Notes under the pieces: model-generated
What the model saw: only the letters and a program-made list of their open reading frames with translations
What the model was told of the DNA's origin: nothing
Database searches by the model: none
Assembly: GCF_015704865.1 (NCBI RefSeq)
Contig: NZ_JADQTO010000013.1
Span: 34,637 to 98,636 of the forward strand
Length of the DNA: 64,000 nt
DNA from: Actinoplanes aureus
GTDB taxonomy: Bacteria; Actinomycetota; Actinomycetes; Mycobacteriales; Micromonosporaceae
Direction of reading: 5' to 3'
Part shown: positions 17,069 to 25,994 of the stretch, piece after piece
Position numbering within the stretch: position 1 is the first letter of the stretch
How the letters are laid out: every line of letters starts with the position of its first letter
Translations under genes and position numbers: made by a program

Positions 17069-19480
17069 TCAGCGCGTCGGTCCCGGCCTGCCCGGTGGTA
17101 ACTCGGGGTCGGTGGGTTTGGCGCCCTTGCCGTTGCTCACCTCGATGACCACCACGCCGTTCTTGACCGTCCGGCCGCTCGGGTTGGTGCCGGCCGCCGT
17201 GCCCGCGGGGCACTTCGAGTCGACGTCGCGGCCTACCCAGACGGAGAAGCCGGCGCGTTCCACCCGGTTGCGGGCGCGATCGAGCGGGTCGCACTCGACG
17301 TCGGGGATCGTGCGCTGGTCGCCGTACGCGATCTTGCGGCTTTCCGGTCTTTTGAACTGGACCTTGGGTTTGCCTTTCATGTAGTCGGCGAGGGTCCGGT
17401 AGACGGCGGGGTTGACCTGCGAGTGCTGAAGGCGGTCGTGGTGGTTCTGGTAGTCGGGGTTGACCAGATAGCCGGCCACGACCAGTGACGTGGTCCCGGC
17501 GATCAGCGAGGCGGTCCGGTCCCGGTCGGTGGTGCCGGTCTTGCCGAACACCGGATGCCCGACCACGTAGCGGGTGTCGCCGGCGGTGCTGCCGCCGCAC
17601 CGGCCGAGCCGCGCCGAGTCGCCCACCGGGCAGCGGGCCGCGTCGACCGCGGCGCGGGCCACGTCCTGGCTGGTCGCGCGGGTGCAGTCGGGGCGGCCAA
17701 CGTCCAGCTTGTCGCCGTCGCGGGTGGTGATGTGCTCGATCGGGGTGGGCCGGCAGTACACGCCGTCGGCGGCGAGTGTGGCGTACGCGTTGGCCATGTC
17801 GAGCGGGGTGGTCGCCGAGACGCCGAGCGTGAAGGCGCCCCACTGGTGCGAGTTGCCGCGTTCGGCCAGTACGGCGTCGCTGGCCGCCCGGAACTGGATG
17901 CCGAAGCGCTTTGCGGCATCGACGACGTTCTCGGCGCCGACGCGTTCCTCGAGCGGTACGAAGTACGTGTTGATCGAACTGCCGAGGCCGGTCCACATGT
18001 TGAAGACGCCCTCGCCGCCGCCACCGGAGTTGCTCGGGCACCAGAAATGGGTGCCCGGACAGGCCGCGTCGTTACCCCGGTCGATGATGTACCGAGAGCG
18101 GTACCGGCTCTCCGTCTTGATCGTGTAGGCGAGCGGAAGGCCCTTCTCCAGCGCCGCGATGATCGTGAAGATCTTCATCACCGAGCCGGCCTGGTATCCG
18201 GTGATGTCGCCGCCGCCGGTGAGCAGCGGGTTCGTCGTGCTCGGGTACGAGCCACGGATGCCCTTGCGCGCCTTGCGCGGGTCGGACGAGATCGAGTTCT
18301 TCGGATCGTCCGGATCGTCCAGCTTGTACTTGCGGTTGGCGGCGAGCAGCCGCACCTTGCCGCTTCCGGGCTGGACCGCGGCCAGGAGCAGCGCGTTCTT
18401 GTTCCGCTCGGAGATCAGGTCGCCGATCCGCCCGCGGGCCTTGTCCTGCGCCTTGACGTCGAGCGTCGTGGTGATCCGGTAACCGCCGCTCTTCAAGCGG
18501 CGCTCACGATCGTAGGGCGTCGGCCCGAACTCCTCCCGGCTCATCCACCAGCGGTAGAAGTAGTCGCAGAAGAAGCCCCAGTTGTTCTTGGCGACCGAGA
18601 CGCAGCCGTTGCTGACCGAGCGGACCTTGCGCGGGATCGGCTCCTTGATCGCCTTGGCGGCCTGGGCCGGGGTGATGGCGCCCATCTCCGCCATGCCCGG
18701 GATGACGTACGCGTTGCGCCGCTGCCGGATCTGTTCGTAGCCGTCCGGGTCGGTCGGGTCGTAGCCGGACGGTGCCCGCACGATGCCGGCCAGCAGGGCG
18801 GCCTCGCCGATGGTGAGATCCTTCGGCCGCTTGTTGAAATAGACCCGGCTGGCCGCATAGATCCCGTACGTCTGCTTGCCGAACGGCACGATGTTCAGGT
18901 AGCGCTCCAGGATCTGGTCCTTGGTGAGCTGCTTCTCCAGCTCGAGCGCGTACTTCATCTCGGTGACCTTGCGCTTCGGGGTGTCCTTGGTGGCCTCGAT
19001 GACGTCCTGCGGGCTGGTCGCCGAGTAGGCCAGCGACATCCGTACCCACTGCATGGTGATGGTCGAGGCGCCCTGCTTCGGCCCGCCGTTCCGGTTGTTG
19101 ACCAGGGCGCGTGCCAGTCCCTTGAGGTCGACGCCGTTGTGCTGGTAGAAGTCCCGGTCCTCGGCGGCCACCAGGGCGTCGCGCATGAACTGCGAGATGT
19201 CCTTGAGCGGGACATCGCTGCGGAACTCGTCGTAGAACTGGGTGATCTGCGTCTTGTTGTCCGCCGCGTAGACCCGGCTGATCTGCGGCGACTTGAACGC
19301 CTTGAGTTCGCTGGGCAGGCTCGCGAACGTCTGCTCCCCGACCTTGGCGGCCAGCCCGGACATCGCCGCGAACGGGAACGCGGCCGCCGCCACGACGACA
19401 CCCGTGATCAGGCCGCAGAGCAGCAGGTTGAACGCATTGACGAAGATGTAGTGATCCCGCCTGCGCATCCAGGAACTCAC
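17069..19480 (-). CDS. Bifunctional class A penicillin-binding protein
   Basis: 803 residues: short cytoplasmic tail, one transmembrane helix (about 12-36), a GT51 glycosyltransferase and a transpeptidase. The GT51 motifs are EDRDFYQHNG (catalytic Glu), GASTITMQ and ALELEKQLTKDQILERYLN. The transpeptidase motifs are SVMK (nucleophile Ser), SSIN and KTGTT. A C-terminal PASTA-like repeat and a Pro-rich end follow. It polymerises and cross-links peptidoglycan outside the membrane. The start is a GTG at 19478-19480 or the ATG 12 bases on. It is transcribed alone. Confidence 0.95.
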   Translation of the reverse strand: MSSWMRRRDHYIFVNAFNLLLCGLITGVVVAAAAFPFAAMSGLAAKVGEQTFASLPSELKAFKSPQISRVYAADNKTQITQFYDEFRSDVPLKDISQFMRDALVAAEDRDFYQHNGVDLKGLARALVNNRNGGPKQGASTITMQWVRMSLAYSATSPQDVIEATKDTPKRKVTEMKYALELEKQLTKDQILERYLNIVPFGKQTYGIYAASRVYFNKRPKDLTIGEAALLAGIVRAPSGYDPTDPDGYEQIRQRRNAYVIPGMAEMGAITPAQAAKAIKEPIPRKVRSVSNGCVSVAKNNWGFFCDYFYRWWMSREEFGPTPYDRERRLKSGGYRITTTLDVKAQDKARGRIGDLISERNKNALLLAAVQPGSGKVRLLAANRKYKLDDPDDPKNSISSDPRKARKGIRGSYPSTTNPLLTGGGDITGYQAGSVMKIFTIIAALEKGLPLAYTIKTESRYRSRYIIDRGNDAACPGTHFWCPSNSGGGGEGVFNMWTGLGSSINTYFVPLEERVGAENVVDAAKRFGIQFRAASDAVLAERGNSHQWGAFTLGVSATTPLDMANAYATLAADGVYCRPTPIEHITTRDGDKLDVGRPDCTRATSQDVARAAVDAARCPVGDSARLGRCGGSTAGDTRYVVGHPVFGKTGTTDRDRTASLIAGTTSLVVAGYLVNPDYQNHHDRLQHSQVNPAVYRTLADYMKGKPKVQFKRPESRKIAYGDQRTIPDVECDPLDRARNRVERAGFSVWVGRDVDSKCPAGTAAGTNPSGRTVKNGVVVIEVSNGKGAKPTDPELPPGRPGPTR

Positions 19481-19576
19481 CGCACCACCACCCCGTGACT
19501 CGCGGCGACGAAACGACCCGTGTCAATTGGACCGCATCGTGTCAAGAGGGTGGTGGCACGGCGCCGGGCAAATCGG

Positions 19577-20008
19577 TCAGCAGACCGTGCTCGTGGAGCC
19601 CCCGGTCGAGTTCAGGTAGCCGGTTACGTGGGTGCAGTGCGCGGCGGTCGGCGCCGGCGCACCCCACAGTTCGGCGCGGGTCGTGTTGTTCAGCTCGCCC
19701 ACCCCGTAGTCGGAACCGCTGTCGGTGTGGTCGATGACGTGCACGTACAGGTCCCAGTTGGAGTGGGTGTCGCGGTACTGCTCCCACACGTAGATGTACG
19801 CGTAGTTGTAACCGCAGCCGTAGTACTGCTTGACCGACGCCGCCTGCATGCCACCGACGGTCAGCACCCGCGTGGTGCCGATCTGGCGAACGCTGCCGCA
19901 GCTGGGAGGCGTGCTGGCCAGGGCGGGCGTGGGGTTGATCAGCGTGCCGGCCGCGCCGGCGGCGGCGAGCACGGCCGCGGTGGCGAGGCTCCTGCGGAGA
20001 TTCGTCAT
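19577..20008 (-). CDS. Small secreted protein sharing a domain with the kinase ectodomain
   Basis: 143 residues. The ATG at 20006-20008 follows GGGAGGG. A classical signal peptide ends near TPALAS, giving a mature protein of about 110 residues with four cysteines. The mature part (VGGMQAASVKQYYGCG, YVWEQYRDT) aligns with the last 105 residues of the kinase encoded divergently 134 bases away (VGGFKAVSVKLYW, WVWKQYRDT). The fold and ligand are unknown. It could bind the same ligand as the kinase or act as its ligand or decoy. Confidence 0.8.
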   Translation of the reverse strand: MTNLRRSLATAAVLAAAGAAGTLINPTPALASTPPSCGSVRQIGTTRVLTVGGMQAASVKQYYGCGYNYAYIYVWEQYRDTHSNWDLYVHVIDHTDSGSDYGVGELNNTTRAELWGAPAPTAAHCTHVTGYLNSTGGSTSTVC

Positions 20009-20142
20009 GGGTTCCCTCCCGGTAAGTGTCCGCAGCCAGGGAACCAGCCGGTCGGAGGTGTCCGACAGGTGCCGAAACGGCCACCATTTCCTCCCCACGT
20101 ATCATCGACGGTCGCCATCGTTCGCCACCCCGGAGGAAGTTC

Positions 20143-21825
20143 TTGCGCACGCGGGAGTCGTTCGGTGTTCCCGGCTGCGAGGACGCGATCGAGATCGGAC
20201 GCGGCGGGTTCGGCGTGGTCTACCGGGCCTGGCAGCCGGACTTCCTGCGCACGGTCGCGGTGAAGGTGCTGGCGCCGGACCGGGTGGACGAGGCCCGGTT
20301 CGAGCGCGAAGTGCAGGCGCTGGGCCGGCTGTCCGGCCACCCGCACATCGTCACCGTGCATCAGGCGGGGCGGACCAGCGACGGAGCGCCGTACATCCTG
20401 ATGGCCTTCGAGGAGGGCGGATCGCTGGCCGGGCGGGCCGGTGCGACGAGGTGGGAGGACGTGCTCGCCGGGGGCGTCGCCGTGGCGGGCGCCCTGGAGG
20501 CGGCACATCGGGCCGGCGTGCTGCATCGCGACGTCAAACCCGAGAACATCCTGATTTCCCGGTACGGCGAGCCGAAGCTGGCCGATTTCGGTCTGGCCCG
20601 TCCGGTGCGCCGGGACCCGCCGGAGGATCGACAGGCGGTGACGGCGAGTCTGCTGCACGCCGCACCCGAGGTGCTGCGTGGTGAGCCCGCGACCGTGGCG
20701 TCCGACGTGTACTCGCTGGCGTCCACCCTCTACCGGTGGTTCTGCGGGCGTGCTCCATTCGTACCGAAGCGGGTGGAAAGCACTGCTGAGCTGATCGCGC
20801 GCATCGGCGCGCAACCCGTGCCGGACCTGCGTCCCGCCGTCCCGGCGCCGGTGTTCGCGGTGCTGGAACGGGCCCTGGCGAAGGATCCGGCGGCGCGGCC
20901 GGCGTCGGCCGCGGCGTTCGCGGAGGAGTTGCGCGAGGCGCAGCGGGCGTGTGGTGTCGCGGTGACGCCGCTGTTCGTGGCGGAGGCCGACGAGCCGGCG
21001 GAATCGACGCCGGTCGTGTCGCTGCCGGATCGGATGCGGGCCGCGCAAGGCCTGTCGGCCACCGTCGTGAACCGGCCCGCGCCGCGCTGGAAGTGGTGGA
21101 AAGCCCTGGTCGCGGTGGTGGCGACGCTGGCCGCCGGCGGTTCGCAGGCGATCGCGTCGTCGCGGCTGGACGCGCCGCCGGCGATGGACTTCGGGGAGCA
21201 GAAGATCACCGCTGAGGCCGAGCCGCGTTCGGTCACCGTGCGCAACGCCGGGCCTTACTTGACGCCGCGACTACGGGTGACGCTCGACGGCGACTTCCGG
21301 CTGGTGAGCGACGACTGCACCGGGCGGGTGCTGGCCCGGGGCGCGGCCTGCCAGGTGGGCGTGGCCTTCGTGCCGCGCGCGGCGGGCGTGCGGCGGGGCG
21401 CGCTTCGAGTGCTTGATCGTACGGTCATGCTGAGCGGTCATGGGCTGATCGCGTACGCGCGGGACGACGATCCGCCGCCCGGGCCCTGCTACGCCGACGC
21501 CTACCAGGTGTCGCAATCGGCGTATGGGTATGTGGGCGGGTTCAAGGCGGTGTCGGTGAAGCTGTACTGGTCACCGGGCTGCCGTGCGGTGATGGCCTAC
21601 ACCTGGGTGTGGAAGCAGTACCGGGACACCGCCGGCACCGGCGGATCGTGGCGGGTGCGGGTGGTCGCTGAGCCCGGCGGGCGGGCCGCGGTCTCCACCG
21701 GGCAGCCGATCGAGCAGTGGACCGAGCCGATGCCGCTCACCGGCTGCGCCCGGGCGGCCATGACGATGACCGGAACCGGTCTGACCGAGCCGCTGACCGT
21801 CGCCACCGGGGAACACTGCGCGTGA
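20143..21825 (+). CDS. Membrane Ser/Thr protein kinase with extracellular sensor domains
   Basis: 560 residues from a TTG at 20143, chosen because GGAGG lies 6 bases upstream and the kinase fold starts soon after. Kinase motifs: GRGGFGVVY (P-loop), AVKVL, LHRDVKPEN, ADFGLA, and APE in the activation segment. A transmembrane helix lies near residue 320-340. Outside are an ASH/Ig-like domain (MDFGEQKITAEAEPRSVTV) and a C-terminal domain shared with the secreted protein of the divergent gene. It should sense an external signal and phosphorylate cytoplasmic targets. The next gene, an FHA protein, overlaps by GTGA and is a likely partner. Confidence 0.92.
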   Translation: MRTRESFGVPGCEDAIEIGRGGFGVVYRAWQPDFLRTVAVKVLAPDRVDEARFEREVQALGRLSGHPHIVTVHQAGRTSDGAPYILMAFEEGGSLAGRAGATRWEDVLAGGVAVAGALEAAHRAGVLHRDVKPENILISRYGEPKLADFGLARPVRRDPPEDRQAVTASLLHAAPEVLRGEPATVASDVYSLASTLYRWFCGRAPFVPKRVESTAELIARIGAQPVPDLRPAVPAPVFAVLERALAKDPAARPASAAAFAEELREAQRACGVAVTPLFVAEADEPAESTPVVSLPDRMRAAQGLSATVVNRPAPRWKWWKALVAVVATLAAGGSQAIASSRLDAPPAMDFGEQKITAEAEPRSVTVRNAGPYLTPRLRVTLDGDFRLVSDDCTGRVLARGAACQVGVAFVPRAAGVRRGALRVLDRTVMLSGHGLIAYARDDDPPPGPCYADAYQVSQSAYGYVGGFKAVSVKLYWSPGCRAVMAYTWVWKQYRDTAGTGGSWRVRVVAEPGGRAAVSTGQPIEQWTEPMPLTGCARAAMTMTGTGLTEPLTVATGEHCA

Positions 21826-22397
21826 CCGGGCACCTGGAGGTACACGAGGGCGGCGGGGTGCGGCTGGTGACGCTGGCCGGCTCCCTGCTGTCGATCGGCC
21901 GGGCGCCGGCCAACGAGGTGGCGATCGGCAGCCGCCGGGTATCGCGGCTGCACGCCGTCCTGGAACGGTTTCCCTCCGGTTGGTCGATCCGGGATCTGGG
22001 CAGCACGAACGGCACGACGGTCAACGGCGTACCGCTGCGGCAGGCCCGGCCGCTGCACGACGGCGACCGCATCGACATCGGCCCGGCGCGGCTGCTGTTC
22101 CGTTCACCGGCCGGGCAGCAGGCCACCGAGACGGTGTCGGTGGAGCCGGCTCCGCCCGTGCCGCCGCTCACCCGGCGTGAGCGGGATGTGCTTGCCGCGC
22201 TGTGCCGGCCGCTGACCGCGGGCGGTCAGGCGTTTCCGGAGCCGCTGTCGGTGCGCGAGCTTGGCGTGGAGCTCGGGCTGTCCGAGAGCGCGGTCAAGAA
22301 ACACCTGACCAACCTCTACGACAAATTCGACCTGACCAGCAACGACGACCGGCGACGCCCGCGATTGGCGAGCGAGGCGATCCGGCGCGGCTTTTGA
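21822..22397 (+). CDS. FHA-domain protein with C-terminal helix-turn-helix
   Basis: 191 residues, with the start GTG overlapping the kinase stop (GTGA). The FHA domain covers about residues 1-100: SIGRAP, SRRVSRLHAVLE and DLGSTNGTTVNG, the phosphothreonine-binding loops. A linker leads to a DNA-binding-type region (PLTRRERDVLAAL..., LSVRELGVELGLSESAVKKHL). The likely role is to dock on the phosphorylated kinase and control transcription, an inference from coupling and domain pair. LTRRERDVL recalls LuxR-type HTH starts. Confidence 0.9.
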   Translation: MTGHLEVHEGGGVRLVTLAGSLLSIGRAPANEVAIGSRRVSRLHAVLERFPSGWSIRDLGSTNGTTVNGVPLRQARPLHDGDRIDIGPARLLFRSPAGQQATETVSVEPAPPVPPLTRRERDVLAALCRPLTAGGQAFPEPLSVRELGVELGLSESAVKKHLTNLYDKFDLTSNDDRRRPRLASEAIRRGF

Positions 22398-22704
22398 TCG
22401 TTCGCGGCCGGGGTCTGGTCGGTCGCGGTTGAAGCAGCCCTAGCGCACAGCCGGCCCGCACAACCTTGTCCGGCCCAACGTGGGTGCTGTCTGGCGGCCG
22501 TTGAGACAACATTGAGCGTGGGCCAAGCAAGATCACCGCTTGGGGCCGGGACGGGAAGCCTGGCCCGCGCCGGGATAGCGGGGACGGCGTGGGCTTCGGC
22601 GGGACGACCGGTACGCGTACCGCGAAAGAGCGTGACCGGCGGGCAGACCTCGACCCAGATAGGGGTCTGGATCTGGTCTATTGGACCGCTCGCGACGTGG
22701 CCTT
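22398..22704. other. Intergenic region between two convergent units
   Basis: About 307 bases with no supported gene. A short frame reads KERDRRADLDPDRGLDLVYW, which looks protein-like, but it has no start, no partner and runs into the end of dhaK. No clear terminator hairpin with a T tail was found. Confidence 0.4.
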
Positions 22705-23700
22705 TCAGAAGATCCGCACGGCTGCTTCGGCGGGGGCCTCCAGGAGGGTGGTGATCTCGTCGTCCAGGCGGACCAGGGTGAGTGAAGCGCCGGCCATGTC
22801 GAGTGAGGTGCAGTATTCGTTGACGTAGCTGCGCGCCACGGTGATGTTGCGGTCGGCCAGGCGGCGGTGGGCGTGGCGGTAGAGCAGGTAGAGCTCGCTG
22901 ATCGGGGTGCCGCCCAGGCCGTTGATCATGAGGGCTACCCGGTCGCCGGATTGGTACGGCAGGTCGGTCACCACGGCTTCGAGCATGTCGTCGACAATCG
23001 CGTCGGCGTCTTTGATCTTGCGGCGTTCGCGGCCGGGTTCGCCGTGGATGCCTACGCCGAACTCGATCTCGTCGGCGCCGAGTTCGAACAGCGGCGAGCC
23101 TTTCGCCGGTGGCGTGCAGGCGGTCAGCGCGACCCCGATGGTGCGGGTGACGTCGTTCACCTTGCGGCCGATGCGCAACACCTCGTCCATGTCCGCGCCC
23201 TGTTCGGAGGCCGCGCCGACGGCCTTGATGACGAAGAAATTGCCGGCTACGCCGCGGCGGCCGACCGTGTAGGTGGAGTCCTGTACGGCCACGTCGTCGT
23301 CGATGGTGAGGATCTCCGCGCGTACGCCGTCGGCCTCGGCCATCTCCTTGCCCATGTCGAAGGCCATCCGGTCACCGGTGTAGTTGTTGACCAGCAGCAG
23401 GACGCCTTTCGCGGAGGCGAGCAGCTTCGCGGTCTCGTAGACGTAGTCCATCGGCGGGGCGGCGAAGACGTCGCCGGGGCAGGCGGCGTCGAGCATGCCC
23501 CGGCCGACGGCCATGACGTGCGCCGGTTCGTGACCGGAGCCGGAGCCCTGGACGATGGAGACCTTGTCGTCGCGGGGCGCGTCGGTCCGCATGATCAGGT
23601 TGTAGGCCGGGACGTACTTGAGCTTGCCGGGGTTGGCCAGGGCGACGCCCTCGAGCATCTCGGCCACGTAGTTCTTCGGGTCGTTGACGAACTTCTTCAT
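22705..23700 (-). CDS. dhaK: Dihydroxyacetone kinase, substrate-binding subunit DhaK
   Basis: 331 residues, normal length. Motifs: VSIVQGSGSGHEPAH, LLVNNYTGD and EFGVGIHGEPG; the His in the last motif forms the covalent hemiaminal with the ketone substrate. DhaK binds dihydroxyacetone or a related ketose, and DhaL supplies the phosphoryl group from ADP/ATP. Its ATG overlaps the dhaL stop by four bases. No dhaM (PTS-type donor) gene is present, so the pair may work with ATP directly, as proposed for actinobacterial erythrulose-type kinases. Last gene of a four-gene operon. Confidence 0.93.
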   Translation of the reverse strand: MKKFVNDPKNYVAEMLEGVALANPGKLKYVPAYNLIMRTDAPRDDKVSIVQGSGSGHEPAHVMAVGRGMLDAACPGDVFAAPPMDYVYETAKLLASAKGVLLLVNNYTGDRMAFDMGKEMAEADGVRAEILTIDDDVAVQDSTYTVGRRGVAGNFFVIKAVGAASEQGADMDEVLRIGRKVNDVTRTIGVALTACTPPAKGSPLFELGADEIEFGVGIHGEPGRERRKIKDADAIVDDMLEAVVTDLPYQSGDRVALMINGLGGTPISELYLLYRHAHRRLADRNITVARSYVNEYCTSLDMAGASLTLVRLDDEITTLLEAPAEAAVRIF

Positions 23701-24347
23701 GACGTCGCTCCTCTCGTCTGCCAGGTCTCGCTGATCCGTTCGGTGAGGACGGCCACCGCGACGGCGCCGGCGTCGACCGAGCCTCTGCTGCGCTCGCCGG
23801 TGTACGACGCGCGTCCCCGTTTCGCGACCATCGCGCCCGTCGCGTCGGCTGCCTCCCGGGCGGCGACGGCGGCCGCGCGCAGCGCCTTCTCGGCGTCGGC
23901 GCCGCCGGAGAACTCCTGCTCCAGCCGGTCGGTCATCGGTACGAGCGCGTCCAGCAGCGTCTTGTCGCCGACGTCCGACCGCCCCCGGGCCTTGATCCCC
24001 TCGATGGCGGCGCGCAGCATCGCCACCACCTGCTCGCCGGTCAGGTCCGGCGCGGTTCCGGCGACGGCCCCGGCGCGCAGGAAGGCGGTGCCCCACAGCG
24101 GCCCGGACGTGCCGCCCACCCGCGAGGCGATGATCATGCCGCTGCGCTTCAGGAACGTCCCGGCGTCGGTGCGGTCGATGTCGTCCCAGCCTTCCAGGAC
24201 CTTCTCGAAACCGCGGGCCAGGGAGTAGCCGAAGTCGCCGTCACCGACCACGGAGTCCAGATCGCCGAAGTACTTCTCGTTCGCGATCGCGGTCTCGGCG
24301 ATGATGCGGACCACCCGTTCGGCGCCCGGTAGTGCGTTGCCGCTCAT
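23697..24347 (-). CDS. dhaL: Dihydroxyacetone kinase, nucleotide-binding subunit DhaL
   Basis: 216 residues. It has the DhaL metal/nucleotide signature VGDGDFGYSLARG near residue 34, then GGTSGPLWGTAFLRAG, GDKTLLDAL and RASYTGERSRGSVDAGAVA. This subunit holds the nucleotide and Mg ions and transfers phosphate to the ketose on DhaK. Its start overlaps the stop of the HAD gene (ATGA) and its stop overlaps dhaK, so translation is coupled on both sides. Confidence 0.93.
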   Translation of the reverse strand: MSGNALPGAERVVRIIAETAIANEKYFGDLDSVVGDGDFGYSLARGFEKVLEGWDDIDRTDAGTFLKRSGMIIASRVGGTSGPLWGTAFLRAGAVAGTAPDLTGEQVVAMLRAAIEGIKARGRSDVGDKTLLDALVPMTDRLEQEFSGGADAEKALRAAAVAAREAADATGAMVAKRGRASYTGERSRGSVDAGAVAVAVLTERISETWQTRGATS

Positions 24348-25111
24348 GACGATGCCTCCAGACAGGCGCGCAGGTCGTCGAGCGTGAGGTAGGGCCCCGG
24401 GCGCGCCTTGCTCCGGTTGGCCAGTACGTCGATGCCGGGGCGGCCGGGGTCGCCGAGTTCCGAGACGACCAGCAGCGCCTCGCTGAAGTCCTCGTCGCGG
24501 GTGTAGCCGTTGACGGTCACCAGGCAGCCGAGTCCGGCGCCCACGGCGGCGAGCAACCCGTTGCGGGAGTCCTCGACCACCAGGGTGTCCGCCGGGTCGA
24601 GGCCCAGCCGGTCGACGGTGAGCTGGTAGATCGCGGGATCGGGCTTCTTCGCCGGGACGACGTCACCGGCGAACACCGGGATTCGCTCGGCGGTCGGTCC
24701 GCCCACGGCGTTCGCTAGCACCGCGCGTACCGAATCCTCTGCTGACGTCGAGGCGACCGCGACCGTCCATCCTGCCTGGAGCGCGTCCTTGATGATCCGG
24801 GCTATGCCCGGACGGGCCGGAATCCGGCCTTCGGCCACCAGCCGCGTGAACGCCGCGGTCTTGGCACGGTGCCAGGTTCGCAACAGATCGGTACGGTCGG
24901 AGCCGCCCGCCGCCTCGGCGAAGGCCGGATCGGCGAACAGCGAGGCCATGCGTTCCTTGCCTCCGCCGATCTTCAGCTTCTCGGCGTAGTCCGCCTCGCT
25001 CCACCGCACGGGCAGCCCGAACTGCTGGAACGTGGCGTTGAACGCCGGCAGATGGCCGTGCCGTTCGGTGTCGGCGAGTACACCGTCGCAGTCGAAGACG
25101 AGGGCGCTCAC
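24344..25111 (-). CDS. HAD-superfamily phosphatase, CbbY-like
   Basis: 255 residues from a GTG that overlaps the aldolase stop (GTGA); the longer upstream frame only shadows the aldolase gene. Motif I is FDCDGVLADTERHGHLPAFN, close to CbbY-type sugar-phosphate phosphatases. ASTSAED is motif II, KKPDPAIY carries the Lys, and VVEDSRNGLLAA is motif IV. It should dephosphorylate or isomerise a sugar phosphate produced or used by the aldolase. The exact substrate is not evident. Second gene of the aldolase-DhaLK operon. Confidence 0.88.
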   Translation of the reverse strand: MSALVFDCDGVLADTERHGHLPAFNATFQQFGLPVRWSEADYAEKLKIGGGKERMASLFADPAFAEAAGGSDRTDLLRTWHRAKTAAFTRLVAEGRIPARPGIARIIKDALQAGWTVAVASTSAEDSVRAVLANAVGGPTAERIPVFAGDVVPAKKPDPAIYQLTVDRLGLDPADTLVVEDSRNGLLAAVGAGLGCLVTVNGYTRDEDFSEALLVVSELGDPGRPGIDVLANRSKARPGPYLTLDDLRACLEASS

Positions 25112-25968
25112 CACGCGCGTCCTGACCCGCCGAACAGCCGGATGTGCCGCCGCGCCATCTCCACGATCGCGGCCCGCTGGTGCCGGAACAGCGACGGCGG
25201 ATCCCACTTGTCACGAGCGCCTGCCTCGCGGAGGAACTCCAGGCCGGACTTCATGTACGACTCCTTGAGCGCCGTCGAGATGTTGACCTTCGCGCAGCCC
25301 CGGGCGATCAGGTCGGTGAACTGCTCGTCGGCGAGCCCGGTGCCGCCGTGCAGTGCCATCGGGATGCCGGTGGCCGCGACCAGATCGCTGACCCGCTGGG
25401 CGTCGAGTACCGGGGCCTGCCTGTACTGACCGTGCGCGTTGCCGATGGCCGGCGCGAAGCAGTCGACGCCGGTGTGCTTGATGAAGTCGGCCGCCACCTC
25501 AAGGCTCTGCACCAGCGGTGCGTCGTCGGAGCCGACGTCGTCCTCGACGCCTTGGATGCCCTCGATCTCACCCTCGACGTGGGCGCCGGTCCGGCGGGCC
25601 TCGGCCACCACCTCGGTGGTCTGCCGCAGGTTCTCGGCCACGTCGAGTTCGTGCGCGTCGAACAGCACGGAGTTCCAGCCACCGCGCAGGCAGTCGGAGA
25701 TGACCGACCGGTCGGGGCAGTGGTCCAGGTGCAGGGTGACCGGCACGGGCACGTCGTCGGCGAACGTGTGGACGATGTCGTAGAGCTGGGGGCGGCCGTA
25801 CATGCGGACGGTCTTCACCGAGGTCTGCAGGATGACCGGTGCCTGTTCCTCGACGGCGGCGGCGAGTACGGCCTCGATGGTCAGGTCGTTGACGATGTTG
25901 AAGGCGGCCACCCCGTACCGCTCGGCGAGGGCGCGGTCGAGGATGTCCTTCATCGGGACGACGGGCAT
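25108..25968 (-). CDS. Class II ketose-bisphosphate aldolase
   Basis: 286 residues from the ATG at 25966-25968. The class II aldolase motifs are present: HLDHCPD (catalytic Asp and first Zn His), EGEIEGIQGVEDD, GNAHGQYR (second Zn His) and LHGGTGL (third Zn His). The family includes fructose- and tagatose-bisphosphate aldolases that release DHAP. The association with a CbbY-like phosphatase and DhaKL suggests a specialised sugar or polyol route, not glycolysis. First gene of a four-gene coupled operon. Confidence 0.9.
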   Translation of the reverse strand: MPVVPMKDILDRALAERYGVAAFNIVNDLTIEAVLAAAVEEQAPVILQTSVKTVRMYGRPQLYDIVHTFADDVPVPVTLHLDHCPDRSVISDCLRGGWNSVLFDAHELDVAENLRQTTEVVAEARRTGAHVEGEIEGIQGVEDDVGSDDAPLVQSLEVAADFIKHTGVDCFAPAIGNAHGQYRQAPVLDAQRVSDLVAATGIPMALHGGTGLADEQFTDLIARGCAKVNISTALKESYMKSGLEFLREAGARDKWDPPSLFRHQRAAIVEMARRHIRLFGGSGRAW

Positions 25969-25994
25969 GCCGCCAGTCAAGACCCGCTTGCCGG

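Noticed and set aside
17555..19498. Long plus-strand frame opposite the PBP gene
   Set aside because: The PBP has complete catalytic motifs and the antisense frame is low-complexity Arg/Val/Asp-rich sequence.
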